Positions 7,151 to 10,755 of a stretch of 10,755 bases of DNA are shown here, piece after piece. Below the pieces are notes generated by a model, which saw only the letters and a list, made by a program, of their open reading frames with translations, did no database searches and had not been told where the DNA came from. The position numbers and the translations under genes are program-made. Source of the DNA: a bacterium (GTDB lineage: Bacteria; JAMCPX01); NCBI GenBank assembly GCA_021787655.1, contig JAJYLM010000067.1, positions 1 through 10,755 of the forward strand. The letters are read 5' to 3'. Every line of letters begins with the position of its first letter. Position 1 is the first letter of the stretch.

Positions 7151-9309
7151 TGGACAAGCTCGATTTTCATTTCTCCGTGCACTGTCATCAGCCCGTCGGC
7201 AACTTCGACGGCGTGTTCAGGGAGGCCTTCGGGAAAAGCTACCGGCCCCTGATCAAGGCACTGCTGCGGCATCCTGCGGTCAGGTTCGGCCTGCACCTGT
7301 CCGGTCCTGTGTGGGACTGGATTACGGTCAACGAGCCCGCGTTCATCACCGACATAGAACGGCTCGTGGACCGCGATCAGGTGGAACTTATCTCCGGCGG
7401 ATACTACGAACCGATCCTCGAGATCCTGACGCAGGAGGACGCAGCCGGTCAGATCGCGATGATGAACCAGTTTATCAGGACGCGCTTCAAGCAAAACCCC
7501 CGCGGCATCTGGCTGACAGAACGGGTCTGGGACCCGTTTCTTCCGGTACTCCTGTCGGACCTCGGCATCAGGTATACGACCGTCGATGACACCCATTTCT
7601 CCTATGCCGGCCTCGAGGAGAAGGACATCCACGGGTTCTCCATCACCGAGCGTGCGGGACACCCGCTGTACCTGTTCCCAATCCAGAAACAGCTCCGGTA
7701 CGCGATACCCTTCAAGGAACCGTCACAGGTGATCGACATCCTGAAGCGCTTCAGGGACAGCGGTTCCGTGCATTCTGTGACCTATGCCGATGACGGGGAA
7801 AAATTCGGACTTTGGCCCGGTACCTACGCATGGGTCTTCGAACAGGGCTGGCTGGAGCGCTTCTTTACCGGGCTCGAAAAACAGACCGACTGGCTCAACA
7901 TCACGACCCAGGGTGAAGAGCTGGAGACCCGCGCTCCGGTGGGGAGAATCTACCTTCCGTCGGCCTCCTACGAGGAGATGCTCGACTGGGCACTGCCTGC
8001 CGAAGCAGGTCAACGATTGAAGCTGTTCAAGTCCTCCCTGAACGCCGCAGGCATCGACCTTGCCGCTAATCCCTTCGTCAGGGGCGGCTTCTGGGACAAC
8101 TTCCTTGTGAAATACCCGGAAAGCAACTGGATGCATAAACGAATGCTGCAGGTCAGTACCATGCTCTCGGCCATGGAGGCGAGGATAGGCATCCGGCTGG
8201 ACGAGGCGCGGCGCGAGGTCTTCAAGTCGCAGTCCAACTGCGTTTACTGGCATGGGCTGTTCGGCGGCGTTTACCTGAACTACCTGCGCCATGCGGTGTA
8301 CGAACACCTGCTGAAAGCCGAGGCAATGATCGACGAACGCCGCTCCCAATCGCACAACGTATCGTTCAGCACGCTCGACATCGACCTTGACGGCGAGGAC
8401 GAACTCATTTTGAAAAACAAGCACCTCTCGGTGTACGTTGGACCGGCAAAAGGAGGATCGCTGCTTGAGATTGATATCCGGGACAGGAATTTCAATCTCA
8501 CGAACGTGATGACCCGGCGCAAAGAGGCGTACCACGACCTGGTCGCCGAGAACCAGACGAACCAGACCGCTGCGGCTGCACCGGTCACCATCCACGACCG
8601 GGTCACTGCCAAGGAAGACAACCTCGGACAGAAACTGATCTATGACTGGCACCCGCGGTACAGTTTCGTGGAACATTTTCTGCCGCGGCATGCCGTTGTT
8701 CTCGACCGGCTCTCCAGGAACGACTACATCGATCTCGGTGATTTTACGCTGGAGCACCACGACCTGCTGAAGCACGAGGGTAACACCGTGTTGTTGTCCC
8801 GGGACGGGCACCTCCTGTACGACAGCAGGTCGCTCCCGCTGCGCATGGAGAAAAATTTCCGGCTGCTGGACAGTCGGCTGGAGGCCGGCTACCGGATCAC
8901 CAACAGGTCGGACATCCGGATCGAGACGGCAATGCTCGTCGAACTGAACCTGACACTGCTGGGGACCGACAGCCAGCGTACCGTCGTCATCAACAGGCCC
9001 GACGGCAGGGAGAGCAGGGGCATGGCGGACTTTCTCGAGTATCCCGGTATTGACAGTATCGAATTGCTTGATATGTGGCAAAAAATGGGCATAACAATAT
9101 CAACGCCGTCGGTATCGGCATTGCTTGCCTTCCCCGTGGAGACTGTATCGGCCTCCGAGAGCGGTATTGAGCGGACATACCAGGGAACATGCTTCCTGCT
9201 TGTCTATAACCTGGATATGGCCCCCGGAGAAAGCAGAGGGATTACCATACCGGTCGATTTTTATGATACAGAGTCCGGAGAGGGACCTTCCGACTCAAGG
9301 AGAATGTAA
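7150..9309 (+). CDS. GH57 4-alpha-glucanotransferase-type enzyme (DUF1925/DUF1926 architecture)
   Basis: A 719-residue GH57 enzyme of the type defined by Thermococcus litoralis 4-alpha-glucanotransferase, which moves maltooligosaccharide units between alpha-1,4 chains; some close relatives are called alpha-amylases. Region 1 is HCHQPVGNF (11-19). Region 2 is ELISGGYYEPIL (79-90). Region 3, GIWLTERVWDP (119-129), carries the predicted nucleophile Glu124. Region 4, ADDGEKFGLWPGT (213-225), carries the predicted acid/base Asp214; these match Glu123 and Asp214 of the T. litoralis enzyme. Next come a helical middle domain (about 305-395, with GGFWDNFLVKYPESNWMHK and YWHGLFGGVYLNYLR), as in DUF1925, and a large C-terminal beta domain (about 405-705), as in DUF1926. 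It has no signal peptide, so is cytoplasmic. It overlaps the upstream stop by 1 nt (TGATG) and the downstream start by 1 nt (TAATG). It is not a recent duplicate of the other GH57 gene: the two belong to different GH57 branches. Confidence 0.93.
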   Translation: MDKLDFHFSVHCHQPVGNFDGVFREAFGKSYRPLIKALLRHPAVRFGLHLSGPVWDWITVNEPAFITDIERLVDRDQVELISGGYYEPILEILTQEDAAGQIAMMNQFIRTRFKQNPRGIWLTERVWDPFLPVLLSDLGIRYTTVDDTHFSYAGLEEKDIHGFSITERAGHPLYLFPIQKQLRYAIPFKEPSQVIDILKRFRDSGSVHSVTYADDGEKFGLWPGTYAWVFEQGWLERFFTGLEKQTDWLNITTQGEELETRAPVGRIYLPSASYEEMLDWALPAEAGQRLKLFKSSLNAAGIDLAANPFVRGGFWDNFLVKYPESNWMHKRMLQVSTMLSAMEARIGIRLDEARREVFKSQSNCVYWHGLFGGVYLNYLRHAVYEHLLKAEAMIDERRSQSHNVSFSTLDIDLDGEDELILKNKHLSVYVGPAKGGSLLEIDIRDRNFNLTNVMTRRKEAYHDLVAENQTNQTAAAAPVTIHDRVTAKEDNLGQKLIYDWHPRYSFVEHFLPRHAVVLDRLSRNDYIDLGDFTLEHHDLLKHEGNTVLLSRDGHLLYDSRSLPLRMEKNFRLLDSRLEAGYRITNRSDIRIETAMLVELNLTLLGTDSQRTVVINRPDGRESRGMADFLEYPGIDSIELLDMWQKMGITISTPSVSALLAFPVETVSASESGIERTYQGTCFLLVYNLDMAPGESRGITIPVDFYDTESGEGPSDSRRM
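9297..9302 (+). promoter_or_regulatory. Strong ribosome binding site for the galT-like gene
   Basis: AAGGAG, a near-consensus Shine-Dalgarno, lies 6 nt ahead of the ATG at 9309. It is the best site in the operon and lies within the end of the second GH57 gene, which suggests well-supported translation of the galT-like protein. Confidence 0.7.
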
Positions 9310-10307
9310 TGTCTGAACTAAGAAAAGACCCGATATTAGGACGATGGGTCATCATATCGTCCGAGCGTTCGAAACGCCCGTCCGATTTCAACAACAAGCA
9401 CGTGGAAAAGGCTGAGAACGCCTTCTGCCCGTTCGATTACGGCAACGAGGACAAAACGCCGCACGAGATTCTTGCCATCAGAAAAGACGGCAGCCACCCG
9501 GACAAGCCCGGCTGGTCATTGCGCGTGGTCCCGAACAAATTCCCGGCGCTCCAGATAGAAGGCGATCTGGACAGGGAAGGAAACGGCATGTACGACAAGA
9601 TGAACGGCATCGGGGCGCACGAGGTCATCATCGAGACCAACGAGCACACCAAGCTCATGTCCGCATTCTCGGTCGAGACCATGAAGGACGTGCTGTGGAC
9701 ATACCGGGAACGGATCCGGGACCTGAAACGCGACAAACGGTTCAAGTACATCCTGATATTCAAGAACCAGGGAGAAGCAGCCGGTGCATCTCTCGAGCAC
9801 ACGCATTCGCAGCTCATCGCACTGCCCATCATTCCGATAACCGTGGAAGAAGAACTCCATGGCTCGAAGGATTACTTCGACTACAAGGAGCGGTGCATCT
9901 TCTGCGACATGATACGGCAGGAGATCGCAGAGAAGGACAGGCTCGTGACGCAGAACGTGGACTTCATCGCATTCACGCCCTACGCTTCCCGGTTCCCGTT
10001 CGAGACCTGGCTTCTGCCGAGGCGGCATTTCTCGCACTACGAGGCGACCTCGCACGACATGCTGGAGAGCCTCTCGAATATTTTCCTTGAGGTCATCGGA
10101 AAACTCGACAAGGCGCTGAACTACCCGTCGTTCAACTTCATCCTCCATACCTCGCCGCTGACTGCAGAACATTTCGAATACTACCACTGGCACTTCGAGA
10201 TCATCCCGGTCCTGACCAAGGTCGCGGGCTTCGAATGGGGAACGGGCTTCTTCATCAACCCGACGTCCCCGGAACAGGCCGCAGCATACCTGCGGGAGAT
10301 ATCATGA
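9309..10307 (+). CDS. galT: GalT-family hexose-1-phosphate nucleotidyltransferase
   Basis: A 332-residue HIT-superfamily protein of the galactose-1-phosphate uridylyltransferase family, which swaps the nucleotide between UDP-glucose and galactose-1-phosphate through a nucleotidyl-histidine. The N-terminus has the family signature RKDPILGRWVIISSERSKRP (5-24). HTHSQ (164-168) holds the nucleophile His166 and metal-ligand His164, numbered as in E. coli. His113 (NEHTK) fits the third zinc ligand. The first motif is CPFD (40-43) rather than CPFC, so the second zinc cysteine is replaced by Asp43. The other metal site appears present: Glu182, His280, and HWH with His293/His295. A second pair, CIFC (196-199), is also seen. 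No galK, galE or galM is nearby; the gene sits between glycogen genes. An ADP-glucose or other sugar nucleotide exchange role, as in ADP-glucose phosphorylase relatives, is an open alternative. The stop overlaps the glgA start by 4 nt (ATGA). Confidence 0.9.
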   Translation: MSELRKDPILGRWVIISSERSKRPSDFNNKHVEKAENAFCPFDYGNEDKTPHEILAIRKDGSHPDKPGWSLRVVPNKFPALQIEGDLDREGNGMYDKMNGIGAHEVIIETNEHTKLMSAFSVETMKDVLWTYRERIRDLKRDKRFKYILIFKNQGEAAGASLEHTHSQLIALPIIPITVEEELHGSKDYFDYKERCIFCDMIRQEIAEKDRLVTQNVDFIAFTPYASRFPFETWLLPRRHFSHYEATSHDMLESLSNIFLEVIGKLDKALNYPSFNFILHTSPLTAEHFEYYHWHFEIIPVLTKVAGFEWGTGFFINPTSPEQAAAYLREIS

Positions 10308-10755
10308 TCATCGTGCACGCCGGCTCGGAAGTCGTACCCTACTCGAAAACCGGCGGCCTCGCAGACGTCCTGGGCGCGCTCCCGCTGGCACTGGCGGACA
10401 GGGGGAACGACGTCATCATCGTTTCGCCGCTGTATCCGTCCGTCGCATCCGCCTACAAACCGGAACGTGAGGAACTCTCGCTCACCATCAGACTCAACGG
10501 TCAGACAGTGCCGGCCGATATCTATTCCCTGCGGATCAACGACCATGCACGGGCGTATTTTATCGCCAACGATGCCCTGTTCTCCAGGGACGGACTCTAT
10601 GTCGATAAGAGCGGCACGGATTATCCTGACAATGCTGAACGGTTCATATTCTTTTCGCGCGCTGTCATCGAACTCCTCAAAGGATTGGCGATCAAGCCGG
10701 ACGTCGTTCATGCGCATGACTGGCAGGCAGGGCTTGTCCCGGCGTACATGAAGAC
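10304..10755 (+). CDS. glgA: Glycogen synthase (GT5), N-terminal part, cut by the window edge
   Basis: The first 150 residues of ADP-glucose:alpha-1,4-glucan 4-alpha-glucosyltransferase, which extends glycogen chains from ADP-glucose. The N-terminal GT-B Rossmann domain shows EVVPYSKTGGLADVLGALP (9-27), where Lys15 of KTGG is the conserved ADP-glucose-binding lysine (also Lys15 in E. coli GlgA). VVHAHDWQAGLVPAYMK near the edge is the conserved HAHDW block. The second GT-B domain and catalytic C-terminal motifs are beyond the window. The ATG at 10304 overlaps the previous TGA by 4 nt and has GGGAG 5 nt upstream. It is in the same operon as glgC, so donor synthesis and polymerisation are co-transcribed. 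Confidence 0.95.
   Translation, partial: MIIVHAGSEVVPYSKTGGLADVLGALPLALADRGNDVIIVSPLYPSVASAYKPEREELSLTIRLNGQTVPADIYSLRINDHARAYFIANDALFSRDGLYVDKSGTDYPDNAERFIFFSRAVIELLKGLAIKPDVVHAHDWQAGLVPAYMK

Noticed and set aside
7723..9081. A 452-codon open frame on the minus strand opposite the second GH57 gene
   Set aside because: Same reason: it mirrors the codon pattern of a well-supported GH57 gene and has no family features.
1..10755. CRISPR arrays, tRNA or rRNA genes, insertion sequences, prophage or defence genes
   Set aside because: No direct repeat series, cloverleaf-like segment, transposase motif or terminal inverted repeats were seen by eye; nearly all the sequence is accounted for by metabolic genes.

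Overview
The window reads as one stretch of a bacterial chromosome, GC-rich by eye with clean codon structure. It comes from a Gram-negative lineage that makes bacterial-type glycogen (ADP-glucose route) but remodels it with GH57 enzymes, a family common in anaerobes and thermophiles. Nitrospirota or a deltaproteobacterial lineage (Desulfobacterota) are my best guesses. This is inference from gene content only; there is no rRNA or other marker.

Layout: (1) positions 1-300, plus strand, hold the 3' end of a gene that begins outside the window, probably a beta-sandwich C-terminal domain. (2) 301-420 is a short convergent intergenic region with GC-rich hairpins. (3) 421-3632, minus strand, hold three genes transcribed leftward: two tandem FAD-dependent oxidoreductases of the geranylgeranyl-reductase family, overlapping by 4 nt, then an SRPBCC (START-like) protein. 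(4) 3633-3735 is a divergent promoter region. (5) 3736 to the right edge, plus strand, is a very tight five-gene operon: glgC, a GH57 amylase/amylopullulanase-type enzyme, a GH57 4-alpha-glucanotransferase-type enzyme, a galT-like nucleotidyltransferase, and the 5' part of glgA, which runs off the window. Each junction is either a 1-nt gap or a 1-4 nt overlap.

Working together: GlgC activates glucose-1-phosphate to ADP-glucose and GlgA polymerises it to alpha-1,4-glucan. The two GH57 enzymes would hydrolyse or disproportionate that glucan in the cytoplasm (neither has an obvious signal peptide). The GalT-family protein would exchange nucleotide-sugar and sugar-phosphate pools. No GlgB, GlgP or GlgX lies in the window. 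The divergent unit has no obvious link to glycogen. Its two flavoproteins most likely reduce an isoprenoid or other lipid-like substrate, with the SRPBCC protein as a possible lipid-binding or cyclase-like partner.

The points I find most worth following are the paired, diverged GGR-like flavoproteins with the SRPBCC gene, the GalT with an altered first metal-binding motif (CPFD instead of CPFC) inside a glycogen operon, and the double-GH57 glycogen module.
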